A stretch of DNA of 64,000 bases from Paramormyrops kingsleyae. Taxonomy: Eukaryota; Chordata; Actinopteri; Osteoglossiformes; Mormyridae. The stretch's first letter is position 1, and every line of letters starts with the position of its first letter. Positions 42,139 to 56,634 of the stretch are shown one piece after another. Where the stretch lies: assembly GCF_048594095.1 (NCBI RefSeq), contig NC_132807.1, positions 992,001 to 1,056,000 on the forward strand. The letters run 5' to 3'. Made by a program: the position numbers and the translations under genes. The notes beneath the pieces were generated by a model. It saw nothing but the letters and a program-made list of their open reading frames with translations. It had not been told where the DNA came from and searched no databases.

Positions 42139-45100
42139 GTTTTTTTTTTTGCAACCAATTTTTTATTGGGTTTTACTACAATGCACAAAAAAGTGACACA
42201 TCAAAAACTGTTCAACATACAAAACAAAAAAAACACCAGAACCAAACCCCCCCCCCCCCCCCAAGACATTAAAGGAAACAAAAGAATATACATCTATATA
42301 CATACACAGTAATATACATACAGCAATAATAAATAAAACACATACACCTATAAATGCAAATGCATGCACACCCCCAGACATCCACATAGATACACAACAC
42401 ACACACCAAATATATTGCCATATAGCATATCTACATAACCGTACCAGAACATAAGAAATTAACCAGACACAATAGGTGATGTGCTCTCCTCAATGTACTG
42501 TAGTACAAGTGAAGCATTACGCTCCCAATTGTTGATAGTAACGTCTGAGGCACCATTTATTCAAGCAGCAGACAGCTCCAACATGATCAGATTGTAAAGG
42601 GAAGCCCTCCAGACTATGAAAGTGCAACGACTCGGGTCTTTCCACCTTGAGACCAACAGAAGCTTTGCAGCGACAGAGGATAAAGAAATCGTCTGTTGCT
42701 GAGAAGGGGAAAAAGAAAGGAGAGAGAACTCTAAGAATAACAGAGATTGAGGAGAACAAGGGACAGTCACATCCAGCAGATCAGAAAGGAAGGAGGAGAC
42801 CGCATACCAAAGAGCGGCCACAGGTGGACATTCCCAGAACATACCAAGGGCTCTAAGTGGGCACAATTTACAAAGGGTATCAGGATCGAGAGCCATAGCG
42901 AAGCGCAATCGTGGAGTACAGTACATCCTGTGCACAAAACTAAACTGAACGTGCTGGTGATTGGGATTTCTAGAAGCCCGCTTAATATTTTTAAAAATGG
43001 TGCGCCAGCACAATGGAGAAGGAGAAGAGATATCACCCCATTTACGGGCAACAGGTGGAATAACCTGACCAGCATTACGCAAAAACATGTCCAGCGTGGA
43101 GACTGGTCTATTAGATTTGGACAGGGAAGCCACAAATTTGCAAAAGGGGTGAATAGGCAAAGGAGCAGAGAAGGAAATCCCACATGTTCTGAAGACAGAT
43201 CGCAGTTGTAGAAAGAAAAAGAAGGAAGAAGGAGGGATAGGAAATTTAGAGCTGAGAGCCTGGAACGTGAGGAGGCCAGAGTCATCAAATAGATCACCCA
43301 AAACACGGATTCCGGACGAGATCCACCGGGAGTTTGTGATGGGCTGACCACCAATGTTAAGCGCTCTATTAAGAAATACTGGTGTATTTGAGTGCCAGAC
43401 AGGGACAGAGCCAGTGCGCTTCTCGACCCGATGGAAAATCTGCACAGCATAAGACACAATTGAGCCTAGCACAGGTTTAGCTGCCTTAGCTTTCAGGGAG
43501 AGAAAAGGGAGATGTTGCAGCTGATGCGGACGCGCCAGATTCTCCTCTATTGGAAACCAGGAAGGCGGTGATGGGGGAGGCTGAAGCCAGTGCCAGACCG
43601 AACGGAGAACAAAGGACCAGTGGTACCATTCATATTCCGGTAGAGCGAGACCCCCATCATCTCTAGAAAGAGTAAGAAAGGAGTACCTTATGCGAGGCTT
43701 GCGGGCATTCCAGAGAAAGGACGTTACTGTCGACCGGACATCTTTCAAAAAGTGGGAAGGGGGCGGCAAAGGAAGCATAGCACTTAAGAAATTTAAGCGG
43801 GGCAAAAAAAAAATTTCCCAGAGGAAACTCCAATTAAGCCTGTCAAAGGCCTTCTCGGCATCCAATGAGAAAAGAGCAGTGGGAGGAGAGGAAGAATAAT
43901 CATTTTTAACAATATGCAGAAGACGACGCATATTGTCGGCTGCGTAGCGAGCTGAAATAAAACCAGTCTGATCGGGATGTACAATCTTAGCTATCATTAA
44001 CTGAAGGCGGCGAGCCAACACCTTAGCCAATAGCTTAACATCAGAGTTCATTAAAGATAGGGGACGGTAGCTAGAACAATCAGCAGAGTCTTTGCCCTGT
44101 TTTAAAAGCAAAGAGATTATCACAGAATTTAAAGCGGGGTGGAGCTGAGAGGAGCGTATGGCGGAGGACAGCATACGAAACAGAGGGGAGGCTAACTGTG
44201 CCCAGAAGGTGAGCAGCACCTCAGCTTGAATACCATCCATCCCAGGAGCTTTATTCTTAGAAAATGACTTAAGGGCCTCAGTGAGCTCACAAAATGTAAT
44301 GGGGGCTTCCAGTAGTAAGGCATCCTGCTGAGCAAGTATAGGGAGAGAAGCCAGGGAAAAAGGCGAGTCCAGGGCTGTCTGAGATGGAGGGCTGTCGGAT
44401 AAGTCGAGATCCTTATAGAAATCAAGAAAACGGTCATTAATTTCAGAAGGGTTGGTGGTTACAGCTCCATCCTTGAATTTTACACTTGAAAAGTGTCACA
44501 CTGGCGGAGCCTAAGCGCCAACAACTTACCAGGCCACTAGCGTAATACCGTGTCCTAGTGCGATGTACAAGAAATTCAGCCTTACGCAAAAGTAAACCAT
44601 TGCGTTCGGCCCGCACCCTGGCGATACGAGCCTCATGCGCTTGGTCCAAATGCACCAATGCACTCCAAATGTGTCTCCTGCAAAAAAGCAATGTCCACCC
44701 TATTTCTAAACAAAATGTCTGTGACACTAGAGCGCTTCTGAGGGGTCGAAAGCGTCCTCACGTTCCAGGTAGCCATAACTAAGTTAGCCATCAGCAGCTA
44801 TAAAAGACATAGATCCACAGCACAATACTGGAGAGAGAGAGACAAAGAGGGAGACGTCAATAGAGTAGCACATCGTTAGAGAAGGAATTAGTGAAAACAG
44901 ACAACCCATAAACAAATAAGCTCCAGTAATACAAACCCCTAACACGCCATAAGAAAGAACACCATCATCCAATGAGCCGAAGGGCGCGAACCCCAAGGCA
45001 AAACAACCACAAAACACCCCCCTCCCCCCCATCCCCCCAGAACAGCGCGGGGCCAAAAGCCAGCGCGTGACACGCAAGGGATAAGGCATGCGTGAATACT

Positions 45101-45501
45101 CAAGCCCGCCGGCCACCCCCGGCGTAAACTACAAAGCAAAATCAACTATAGAACAGACACAAAATCGTTAACAGAAAAGCACCCGATTTATATACTCCAC
45201 ACGCACAGTGTGACCGCAATATAATAACAGGCAAACAACAAAGCAGACCGAATAGGCATATTAAATTTCACCCGGTGGAGGTGAAAGCGCCGATTGCCTG
45301 AAGAGCTTCTTCTGGGTCGGTAAAAAACCACTGGTTACCCGCAAAAGAAAGGCGAACTTTAGTCGGGTACAACAGAAAAGCAGGAACACCAGCTTCCCGA
45401 GCCTTCTTCAGAACGGGGGACATAGCCTTGCGAGCTCGAGCCGTCTGGCCGCTGTAATCGGCGAAAAAAAGGATTTTTCGTCCCTCGAAACGAACCCAGT
45501 G
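42139..45501 (-). mobile_element. L1/Tx1-type LINE, copy B, with 3' end
   Basis: Same element as 1-3236. The 3' end is visible: AATAAA (in CCCAATAAAAAATTGG) and an 11-A poly(A) at 42139-42150. A run of about 17 C lies at 42247-42263. Relative to copy A it lacks one GAACATAA octamer in the 3' UTR, and the junction near 45268 reads tttcacccggtgg instead of ttggccaggacccggtgg. Confidence 0.85.
42561..44791 (-). pseudogene. L1 ORF2 remnant, copy B
   Basis: Same lesions as 291-2521 (endonuclease cut, catalytic palm deleted), so they predate the segmental duplication. Small differences: Ile for Phe beside the deletion (WSFLWEIFF) and Phe-Glu for Leu-Asp in LLFLEFSL. Confidence 0.85.
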
Positions 45502-45503
45502 AA
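45255..45503 (-). pseudogene. L1 ORF1 C-terminal remnant, copy B
   Basis: Matches 2991-3238; encodes the same FADYSGQTARARKAM segment and ends in a slightly different frame end (FTSTG). Confidence 0.7.
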
Positions 45504-45852
45504 CCCAGAACATGCTGAGCCCTCCAGCTCCACCTTCTGGATCCCTGTGGGCCCTAACAGCACGTGGCAGCAGCTTGAGATCGAAGGCCGCAACTACCTG
45601 CAGAAGCTGGATGAGCTCAGCATCCCCGAGGGACTCTGGAGCATTACGGACTACGGTGATGATCACACCGTGGTCATGTCCGTGCATGTCTCCGTGCATG
45701 TGAGCAGTTCTCTGCGAACATGGGGCACGAGGCAGGAGGAGAGGCCTCCTCAGAGGCCCGCTGGCACCAGTCAGAGGAAGCGCAAGGCCGAGCCCGACGA
45801 CACCAGCGGCTCAAGTTCTCCTCCACCGCACAAGAGGCCCATGCGCTTCTGA
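45502..45852 (+). pseudogene. Inverted 3' half of the tandem gene, copy B
   Basis: Same fragment and same L1 junction as 3237-3587; protein sequence identical by eye. Confidence 0.85.
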
Positions 45853-46020
45853 CTGGATTCCATGTTTTTACGCTGTAAGTTACATTTTTATTTCAACATA
45901 ATTAGAAGATCCCGCAGGAAAATATTAGTCAGTTACTTAATAAATGACCAAAAAGTAGTTGAATAGGACAGCTGGCCAACGTGTCTGTGTGCTTCCACTG
46001 ACTGGCACCCTGACATATAC

Positions 46021-46979
46021 AGTATAGTGATGGATTCGAAATCTCATCGAGTAACAGTCCTTTATCTCAACTATCTGCACCATTTTGCCAAGAGCGAGAG
46101 TTTGCGCATCCAGAAAGTTTAACCGTTTTTGTTTTATTTCAAACTGCCTTCATTGACCGGAAACCGTAAATATTTTAAACTCTGCGCTAAGACACATTCG
46201 CATGGCGTTAGTTTTACCGATTCTGACGGGATAAGAAACGTGCGCAATTTCTCAAAATTACCACACAGTGGAGAATTAATGCCGGCAGGATCTTACTGTC
46301 TACAAAGCAAGTTCAATGCAAGTATAACCTTCACAAGTAAGACGTAGCATGGCGGCGGAAAAGAACAACATTTTTATTTTACAATTACTTCAAAATTAGG
46401 AACAAAAATACGACCAAAAATTCTTTAGTTTGACATGTGATCAAAATACAGAGTAAACTAATACATGATAGCATGCATGCAAAAGATCAACGGCAGAACA
46501 GGGACTTTTAACGTTGTCTGCATTAAAAAGGAATTAACCATCCCTCTCAATATAAAATTGGGATAATTTATTTCTCTTCAGAGGCCTCCATAGAATAGTG
46601 CATCCATCCCCTCACTCATGTGTCACTAAGGCTCTGTCAGCAACATTCAGATCAACAACAGCATCAACAATTTCACAGCCAGTTTTAAAACTTGCTTAAA
46701 CGCACAGTGATTGCAGAAAATGATAAACAAATTAGGTAATATTAATTAAATTATTAAATTGTGCAGATTAATAGTGAGAAAAGGTTATTGAATTTTACAT
46801 TAAGATAAATGAGAACTATATGTGATTACTAATTATTGTTAACTAATTTACTGTATGAATTTCTCCCCCTCGTTGTTAAAAATCATTATATGTCAGGGTG
46901 CCAGTCAGTGGAAGCACACAGACACGTTGGCCAGCTGTCCTATTCAACTACTTTTTGGCCATTTATTAAGTAACTGACT
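46021..46979 (-). pseudogene. Orphan 5' part of a tandem unit
   Basis: Carries the 5' end of exon 1 (46083-46027, MVQIVEIKDCYSMRFRIHH) and the 5' flank, then the unit boundary at 46866. Exon 2 is missing because the inverted fragment joins here. In copy A nearly all of this stretch (46055-46873) is deleted. Confidence 0.75.
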
Positions 46980-49416
46980 TAGGACTGGACGATATGGCAA
47001 AAAATTATATCACGATATATTTCTTAATTTTGGTCGATACGGTATAATTCCGATATCGATATGGACAATATTATATAGCCTCAGGAAAAAACTGCCGAGG
47101 ACACACACAATGGATGTCTGCAAACTGAATTTGCAAAGTCTATAATACCTCCAGGCTCCTCCTATTAAAATTATATAATTTTTTTTTTAATAAAAACAGT
47201 ACAAAAAAAAATAAGGTTCACTTTTTATTTGTATTTAGCCTGTACAAACAAGAAATGTGAAATAAACTATCAAATAAATAAAACTCTTAGACTCAGCTTA
47301 TTAACAATAATATATTTCCATTTAAACTAGAACAGGCTGATAATTCATATACAGTCGAACCCAGTTATGTCGCCGGCCTAGGAGGTTGCCAAAAAGCGTC
47401 GAGATAACCGATGATCGAGATAACCGAAAACCAATATGGCAGCAATATATTAACATGTACTTGAAATTTATTTATGTGCATTAATAACTGAGAATGTACA
47501 TGCACAGGTTTTTGGTGTTTTTGGCATTGCCGCGATTTGTTTGACGTGATCGGCATAATATAAATATGTACATGCATCGGGGCCGGTTCTAGACATGCAT
47601 ATATGAGGGGGCAGACATAAATGTGAAGGGGGCACATGGTGGCGACAAAGGCGGTAAAGGGGTGGGGTGGTGCTCTGGATAACAGTTTTTGTCATGTAAT
47701 TGGATTGCACTTTGTCAGGCCTCTACCCTAAGACCTGTCCAACTTGGGTGTCCCACCTGAAGGCTAAGCTTCTGCTGGTGTAGCTCTTAGGGTCACTGAG
47801 GCACGCAAACCCCCTGACCACATAAGGTGGCAATCCCTCAGGGGGAAAACTGAAAAGTAAAACAACAAAAAATAAAATAAAATATTCTTCATCAGATTAA
47901 AACAAGTAAAAACATGACATTTACCTTAATTGGATGGCCTATATCAAACATATTTGAACCCAACAAAACAATTTTCACTATTGCCAATATTACCAAAACT
48001 AAAAAGGGTAGGCTAAGTTATGAAAAAGAAAAAATCAATTCACCGAGTCTTGAAATATAAAACTGAAAAATAGGATCGGTCAGGGTTCATTTCACTACAT
48101 GTTGTACTTGTTATAACTATGTATGTGACGAATAAAGAATCTTGAAATCTTGAAATCACAACGAACAAGTCGCTCAATGAGAATGAATGACGTAACCGAC
48201 TGGCTAAGCTGCTTCTAGCGCCGAGGTGGTTAAAATGGTACGGTCCACACTAGGGGTGTCTGAAATAGTTTTACATAAAATTTTCCTACAAGGTGAGGTT
48301 ATCTTTCTTTTAAAAAAAAAAAACAAAAGAAAAATGTTAAGACCCCCCCCCCCAAACTGCTATTTTTGTCTATTTGGGGGGGTCTTGATCGGGGGGGTAC
48401 TGGAGGGTACAGTACCCCCCGATCAAGACCCCCCCAAATAGACAAAAATAATTCGAACCATGATCTCACGAGTCGTTATGATTTTGACGAGAGAGATTGC
48501 TGCTTCCCCTCCCGCAATCGCGCAGCTCATTTCGCTCTGCCCTGCCTACTGAGAAACGGACTCATTTGCATACTAACAGTGATTGGATGTTTAGCTGGGG
48601 GGAGGGTGAGTGGGGGATCTCTGCCGAGTGCAGTGTGAGCCCGCGCACAAACAGAAAGAGCGAACAAGAAGTGAAACTTATCATCTCGTTTGTGCCTTTT
48701 TCAGTGGATTTTTCAGCTACTGTAGTAAATCTTGTCCATATTCAGTTTGTGGGTAATTATTATTTTCTTCCTCAACTTCTAAAAGTTTGATTTAAGGGGG
48801 CAGGACGTTTGCTTAAGGGGGCGTTGCCCCAGCGTAGAGCCGGCCCCGACATACATATTGGCTAACAAAAGGCATATGCACCAACTAACAGCAGAAATTT
48901 ACTAGTATACAATAAAAACCACCGTCGTTTCTCGATACAAACCTTTAATTATATTCTCCAAAATTGAAAACACAAAGATCGCTCACAAAAAACCTGCGGG
49001 GTGTACTGTAGTTCGTTTTTACAAAAAGCTAACCAGTGTCAAAATTAAATTCACGAGTCATTTCGCTCTGACACAGCTCTGATAAGTATCATACACGCGG
49101 TTACTATGGTTTCTAAAATGCTTTGTTGCTTTTGCCTTTAACAGTCTGCTTGAAAACAAATGCTTCAATATTATTTATGCTGTCTAAAAAAGTTTTACCT
49201 GGATCGCGTTTCACAGCTGCGTTGTTTAGCAAATTACCCTGCGAATGCGATTTGAATACGCGCTGTTTAGCACTTGTGATACATTTTTAAAAGCCGGCGA
49301 ATCGTCACGGGGATCGAGATAACCAATGTTAAGTGCCGAATTTGGCGGTTCCACTTCAAAAACGTCAACTTAATAGGGTTGGCGAGTTAACCGAGGACGA
49401 GATAAGTGGGTTCGAC

Positions 49417-49448
<32 letters not shown>

Positions 49449-49579
49449 CGAATATATATGAATATATATATATTCAAATGTATATCGAAATATAGGAAAT
49501 GTGTTTAAAAATCGTATCACCGTTATTGAAAAAAATTCTATCGCGATATATATTGATATCGAATTATTGTCCAGCCCTA
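46980..49579. mobile_element. hAT-like element with nested insertions, copy B
   Basis: Same AACTGACT duplication (46972-46979, 49580-49587) and the same nested Tigger-like (47352-49418) and hAT-like (47578-48848) elements and hairpin (48361-48450) as copy A. The whole nest predates the segmental duplication. Confidence 0.85.
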
Positions 49580-49661
49580 AACTGACTAATATTTTCCTGC
49601 GGGATCTTCTAATTATGTTGAAATAAAAATGTAACTTACAGCGTAAAAACATGGAATCCAG

Positions 49662-51122
49662 TCAGAAGCGCATGGCCCTCTTGTGCGGTGGAGGAGAACT
49701 TGAGCCGCTGGTGTCGTCGGGCTCGGCCTTGCGCTTCCTCTGACTGGTGCCAGCGGGCCTCTGAGGAGGCCTCTCCTCCTGCCTCACGCCCCATGTTCGC
49801 AGAGAACTGCTCACATGCACGGAGACATGCACGGACATGACCACGGTGTGATCATCACCGTAGTCCGTAATGCTCCAGAGTCCCTCGGGGATGCTGAGCT
49901 CATCCAGCTTCCGCAGGTAGTTGCGGCCTTCGATCTCAAGCTGCTGCCATGTGCTGTTAGGGCCCACAAGGATCCAGAAGGTGGAGCTGGAGGGCTCAGC
50001 ATGTTCTGGCTCAATCTGACTTCCAGGTTGAGTGTCAGAAGCCACAGATAATGATGGAGATGAGGGCTCATCTTCACCCCAGGCCAAGGGGAGAGCCTCA
50101 GGAAGCCCATTAGCATCCTCAGTCGTGGATGCTGGAGCTGCAGGGGAAGCCTCCCTTCTAGAGCTGGGTGATGGCAGCTCCTGTCCGTAATGGTCATCCT
50201 CCTCAGCTGGTGATTCTCCATCCCCATGCTGGACACCAGTCTCTGTACCATGATGTACCACTTGCAGCCATGCAGTTGCTACGTGCAATAGGCTGGGATC
50301 CAACTCCTCCCCAGTGAGCCGCCAATAAAATGAAGGGACACTGAGGGCCAGAGACTGCAAGTTCTCCATGGTCAGTGGGCTCCTCTCGAAGTTCACGACC
50401 AGAATGGAGATGAACTTGTCCTCCACAAACTCATGAACTGGGACAAAATGGAACACAGAGAGATATATAAGAACATGACAATAACTGGATAAATACTCTA
50501 CTACAAAATCAGTTTAAAATGAGTCCATGGGCTTCAGATTGTCAGATAAATGAAATAATGTGAATTACCGATAAAGCTAAGAAAGCTAAACCAGAAGACA
50601 AGATCCATGCATACGCTTACTCTCACACATATCCAAATGAATAAATATTAAATGAAACACATTTAGTCCTGCACTTTTGTCACTAACAGTGATCTTGCTT
50701 TTCATTTTCTTATTATTTAAACAAGATGAGCAAGAATGGGAGACAGAAGGGGAGTATAACGAACGGCATTTCCTATCACATCGTTACATTTTCTCATTTT
50801 AAAACTCTGCTTCCAATGTATCCGTTTGCAGTTCAAAATACATTTGTTTCTGTAGATAAAAGTTGAATTATTCAACAGGTCGGTTATTTTACCTCGAAAA
50901 CCAAAGGTGTTACTTATCAGCTTTACCTCAAAACTAACAAGCATTAGGCCAATGCAGACTTGGCCATTCATTTCGTCTGTCACATACCGGGAGCTACAAC
51001 TTTATTATCATTTAATCACTATAATCATTAATACCTTCTGGATCCATGTTCTCCACGTTTAAGGAGTGATGGATTCGAAATCTCATCGAGTAACAGTCCT
51101 TTATCTCAACTATCTGCACCAT
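49662..51122 (-). CDS. Tandem gene, the only intact copy in duplicate B
   Basis: Exon 1 51122-51035, donor CAGAAG|GTATTA; intron 51034-50438 (597 bp); exon 2 50437-49662. The protein equals array copy 1 by eye (ATAWLQ, FWILVGP, HKRAMRF), so it is the positional counterpart of 6577-8037 and shares the 3'-UTR hAT insertion. Its own AATAAA is displaced to the far side of the hAT near 46960. Confidence 0.6.
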
Positions 51123-51915
51123 TTTGCCAAGAGCGAGAGTTTGCGCATCCAGAAAGTTTAACCGTTTTTGTTTTATTTCAAACTGCCTTCATTGACCGGA
51201 AACCGTAAATATTTTAAACACTGCGCTAAGACACATTCGCATGGCGTTAGTTTTACCGATTCTGACGGGATAAGAAACGTGCGCAATTTCTCAAAATTAC
51301 CACACAGTGGAGAATTAATGCCGGCAGGATCTTACTGTCTACAAAGCAAGTTCAATGCAAGCATAACCTTCACAAGTAAGACGAAGCATGGCGGCGGAAA
51401 AGAACAACATTTTTATTTTACAATTACTTCAAAATTAGGAACAAAAATACAACCAAAAATTCTTTAGTTTGACATGTGATCAAAATACAAAGTAAACTAA
51501 TACATGATAGCATGCATGCAAAAGATCAACGGCAGAACAGGGACTTTTAACGTTGTCTGCATTAAAAAGGAATTAACCATCCCTCTCAATATAAAATTGG
51601 GATAATTTTTTTCTCTTCAGAGGCCTCCATAGAATAGTGCATCCATCCCCTCACTCATGTGTATAGAGACGTATCCTAAGGCTCTGTCAGCAACATTCAG
51701 ATCAACAACAGCATCAACAATTTCACAGCTAGTTTTAAAACTTGCTTAAACGCACAGTGATTGCAGAAAATGATAAACAAATTAGGTACTATTAATTAAA
51801 TTATTAAATTGTGCAGATTAATAGTCAGAAAAGGTTTTTCAATTTTACATTATGATAAATGAGAACTATAGGTGGTTACTAATTATTGTTAACTAATTTA
51901 CTGTATGAATTTTTC
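51123..51915. other. 5' flank of the copy-B gene
   Basis: Upstream region shared by all units. Contains a TATA-like TTTAAAATATTTA about 90 bp before the ATG (minus strand) and is otherwise AT-rich. A 99-codon plus-strand frame here is not supported as a gene. Confidence 0.4.
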
Positions 51916-52993
51916 CCCCTCGTTGTCACGGTGCCAGTCAGTGGAAGAACACAGACACGTTGGCCAGCTGTCCTATTCATTCAGCACCAGCCCATCTAGT
52001 AGAGAATTCAGCACCACGGACAGTGACCTGTGTTACTATGACATCAGGTTCCTTCATTGGCTCTATATGTTTTTCTAGAAATAACTAAATGGCCCTGTTG
52101 CAGAAATTTCCAGCCATAGACTTGGTTCCTGTATGAAGAGGATATTTTATTTTTACTCAGACCTACAGAAAACCAGCTCTGCACGCGATCTCCCCTTTAC
52201 TGCTGGAGCAGGGCACACGCAGATCAACAAGTGACAATGCAGCAAATACAGATGAACAATTTCTCACAGCTTCAGAAGGAGTCAGATTACTTTGTAATTC
52301 AGAGTTTGTCTAAGACTTCTGCTAGAACATTTTGTGCACTTGAGCCTACTTTCAAAATGTATGGCACCTGGGTCTACTAAAACAAGGTGATGCTGCCTGA
52401 ACCACCAACCAAGGCTGGGGAGGAAAGGGAGGAATACTAGCCAAAGCAAGGAAGAAAAGCAGCCCACCCTATCTCATGGTCATGAATACAAGAGTTAGGG
52501 AGTGTTATGAAGAAGACACCACACTTAAGACCACACAGTGAATTACACCAGAGAGAGATATTGCATTCTAGCTGTGTTACGTAACATTCCTCAGCCTTCG
52601 GTTTTTTCCACACTATGAAGGACATAATTCAGGGTGACAAACAAAACAGCGGAACTGTAGGGCAGCCATTTATTTGTTTCAGTAGTTTTAAGAAAACTTG
52701 AACATAAAATGTTTGTTTTGCTTAGATATAAGTCCAGTTGTAGCAGACTTATATTGGCTTTAAGTGATGGATGTTGCTTGTGTTAATACTGCTTTGATTT
52801 TGAGGATGAAGTCTGAAGTGTAGGTGACATAGAAGCATGTAGTTTGATGTTTGGAGGTTGTAGTTTTTCATGGGACAATTTGAATATGGAGTACTGGTGT
52901 TGTACTTTTTAAGAGGACAGCTCACGAAAACTAATACAGAGTATTATAAGTACCTCTCTTTAAAGGAACTGAGCTCTCTTAGTGTATTTTACA

Positions 52994-53491
52994 TCACATA
53001 CACTCTTGGTTCGCTGGGCGGTCCATCCCACTGTAGTTGGAGAAAGCTGCCATCAGTCGTTCGGTGTAGCACTCGCAGGATTTACTAGGCTCCTGCTTAA
53101 ACTGATGCATCATCATCCAGTCCATGCGCGGGGCGACCTGTATCAGAAGGGCTGCCACATAGCGAGGTCTGTTCTGCCTGGGATCCAGCAGGTCACTGAC
53201 AATGTCCTTCAACTCCTTCATCTACAGTGTCAGATGACCAAAGTTATCTCCCTCTTGAGGATTTGTAAATAACAACATAGGGGCAAGAATTTTTTCTGCC
53301 TCGTCCTACTGCCTGAGTTTTTGACCGCGGCACGTCGTCACTGATAAGGAGGTGGAGTCGGGCGCTGAATGGTTATGATCCTCATCTGCAGGGGGGAGAG
53401 GGGAAGGGGCAGGGGAACCAGTTGCTACTCCTCCCTCGGCGGCATAAGGAGGAGACTGCTGTTTGGGCAGCAATGCTTGGGCAGGGGCCAC
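52994..53491 (-). pseudogene. Endogenous retrovirus gag remnant, copy B
   Basis: Counterpart of 19674-20171 with one amino-acid change noticed (Arg for His before MDWMMM). Still broken between the Pro-rich and capsid parts. Confidence 0.5.
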
Positions 53492-54110
53492 ACAGTTTAT
53501 TCCTGGGTATCTAATTAGCAGACACCTTTTGGTTCCTTCAGGGGCTCCACAGACAAACTCATTGACAAAATAGAGTCGTCACAGACAAATGCTTTGTCAC
53601 ATGCTCAGCCGACATGGACTGTGTGCTGTTTACATATTTTTGGCAGAAACGGAAAGCTCATATGCATATCAGCATATTTTTGGCACAAGTGGAACTCCAT
53701 CATTTTAAAGAGGGTAAACTCTTCAGGAAATTTACAATGTCAGAATAAACTGATTTTTTAACAGGAGTAACTAATGTGCCCTAATAAGGAAATACATACA
53801 ATCAGAATAAAATACCTGTGGTTTTTAACAGTGGTAACAATCTGATACGGAAAGGTATCAGATCAACATATCTATAGCATGTAACGGAGCTTGCTCCCCT
53901 CCAGAACTCATTGTTCCAGTAGTTATCTGAAATTGTCGTTATTTGGAATATTAAAGACTATGAACAAAAATGGACAATGCAAGAAAATAAAACAATGAGT
54001 ATGACAGAAAACTAGAGTATTGTTGCAACGGTTGGTACTAGCTGGGTTATGTACTAGCTCACATTAGAGAAACATCATAAATGCTACTAATACACAACTG
54101 GGGGGGGGGG

Positions 54111-54336
54111 TGTGGCTCAGTACATGGGCTAAGTCCTTGTGCCTGTAATCAGAAGGTCACCGGTCCAAACCCAACCTCAGCACGTCCTTTAGCAAGGCCC
54201 TTAACACCCAGCTTCCTGGGGGCCCACACAGGTGACTGTCTTTCACATAGAGCTTGATTTATAAAGAGCAAATTGAGGGAGGTGTAAAGAAGACAATTTC
54301 CCCACAGGGATCAATAAAAGTATCAATTATTATTAT
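54111..54336 (+). mobile_element. tRNA-headed SINE, copy B
   Basis: Same insertion as 20791-21016, with one base difference seen (cagcacgtcc versus cagcatgtcc). Confidence 0.7.
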
Positions 54337-55261
54337 AACTGTAACTGCACGTAATAACCGGAAAGCATAATTGCTTACTTTCTGTCGAAAATTCTTGCAG
54401 CAATATGCTACATTTATGAGCTAGCGGACATGTAATTCTGTTCTACGCATGCGCTTTAACTGAGAGTGTGCTATTCTGATAGGTATGCTATAATGTCAAA
54501 ACACCTGTACTAATGAAATGTAATACACAACAGCTTTCAAAAATGCGGTAGCATGGTACCTTTTCAATGGCGGTATAACATGCAGCTAGTCTGCAAAAAC
54601 TCTTTGGTAAATGTCAATAAATAAAAATCGCTGCATTGCATAGTCAATTAATCTATGTGTGACATCGTGCTGAAAACGACTCCAGATAAGCCGTAAAATA
54701 AAGGCATTAATCATGAATTTCAGTCAGTTATGCCACAGCACTTCCCTTCGCTCGTTTTCTTCAACACAAAAAATCGCTCAGGCCAGGATCATTAAGTGCA
54801 ATGTGGAGAGTGCAGACCAGCCGGGGATAATCGTGCTCGGTTACAGTATAAGGCACACGGGTAAATTGTGAATACGGCCTTAATCTAGCTACAGCTTCTT
54901 GAATTGTTGGGCGGTGTGTGTAACATAACGTTTTGACATACCGATATCACTTTATATTTCACGTGTATTTATCACTTCATTTCACGTGTCTCTTTAAGTC
55001 ATTGTTTGATATTATCCAGAGCTGATCGTGTGATTAATCAAACTTTCAGTGTCATCATTTTTATGCTGTTGTATACTAATCTTTAAAATTCATCTTATAG
55101 AATTCTGTTCTTATTATTACATAACAACGCGAATTATTGGTATGTTATTATTTAATCACATTATGGCCGCTTTGCTTGGTTACGTATTAGGCATCATATG
55201 GCATGTGGGACGTACGCTGCCAGTTTGAAACACGCAGCCTCACTTCCATTTCTGGACCAAG

Positions 55262-56634
55262 ATGGCGAGGTACGTTAAGTTTCTGCTCCCATATTATCGT
55301 ATAAATGATCTTATTATTTAGTATCTGTCAAACTTGCATGTATATTAAAATATGTTTACTGTTTCGGGCTACTGCGTTAATTCTATCAAAATTTTATGTG
55401 CAAGTTAGCTATAGTTTCGTATTGATATTTAAGTTTTCTGCATGTGCTTTCCTGCGCTTTCATGTTACATTCAGATGCGGATGGTTCCGGTGTTCTGTCG
55501 AGTTGAGCTACAGTACTTTGTCGAGTTAGGCTACCTTAACCTCCTGAGACCCTACGTCCTCATACAAGGACATCATTTTTGTTTAAAACTATTAATTGTT
55601 CAAAAAAATGTTTGGTTTTTATGATTATGAGGTCCTACTAATCCTAAATGGCTAAAGGAAATAACACATGCACACCAAACAAAAGCCCGAGAGTCAGGAG
55701 GATAGTGCTAATAGATAGCCCTAACGCAAGCCCCAAAAAACCCCTAAAATCCTTACCCTAACCCCTAAAACAGGGGTGACCAATCTTATCCGCAAAGGGC
55801 CGGTGTGTATGCAGGTTTTTGGGATAACCTGTAGGTCAGCTGTTCAAACCCAGGTGTGAGGACTCTTCAGCCAATCAGTCCTGACCTGTATTCCATGTGT
55901 CAGGAGTGACTGACAGCTCCATTGCATTACCTGTATGTTGTTTTTCCTCATTCAGAATCAGACGAATGGCGAAAGCTGTCAGCTGGAGTGATGACCAGTA
56001 CTGGGCAACATGGGACAAGTGGGGAGAGGTGATTGACCGGGGAGATGAGGAAGAGCTGTGCTCCCCAGCAGAATCACCCTCTGACCAGGCTGACAGTTTG
56101 AACGTGTGACACAACCGAAAGGCAATTGCCAAGGCAGTTAGCTGGACGGATGATGTGTATTGGGCAGCCTGGGACAAATGGGATGAAATCATCTGCTGGG
56201 GTGAAGCAAAAGAGTGCTCCCCAGCAACTCCACCCACCAACCAGCCTTGGGAGGATAAGGGGTTAGACGTGCATGGGTTAGAGGTCTTTGTGTTAAATGA
56301 AAGGACAGTCTCCATAAAGCCTGCAGACGACCACCAAGACAGGCTGAAAATAGAAGCCGTATTGGTCGACCTCTGCCAGTTTGAGCTTGATGATGTAAAT
56401 CAAAGTAATGGTAAATTTGAAATTGTAGGAATAGAAATTGGTGAATTCCAGCTGAATGCTGTTAATTGGGACATTGCTGAAACTAAAGTGGACAAATTAT
56501 TAGTGGAACACCTCAACATAAATGATCTCGAAGCAGGCAGTGTGAAGGTGTCCACATCAAATGGCAATGTGGTGAAGGTGCCCCTGCAGACAACGCATGG
56601 GAAACAGAAGAAAGGCAAAAAATGGCAAAATTAG
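55262..56634 (+). CDS. Trp-rich repeat gene, copy B
   Basis: Exon 1 55262-55269, intron 55270-55955, exon 2 from 55956. It shares the in-frame TGA (56107-56109) between the two Trp-rich modules. Compared with copy A it lacks 30 codons (VKLEETAERG to VVDSE) by an exact 90-nt deletion, and reads CAG where A has TAG, so the C-terminus continues to a basic KQKKGKKWQN. A frame-keeping deletion and a longer C-terminus suggest some constraint on the second part, but the shared TGA is unexplained. Confidence 0.45.
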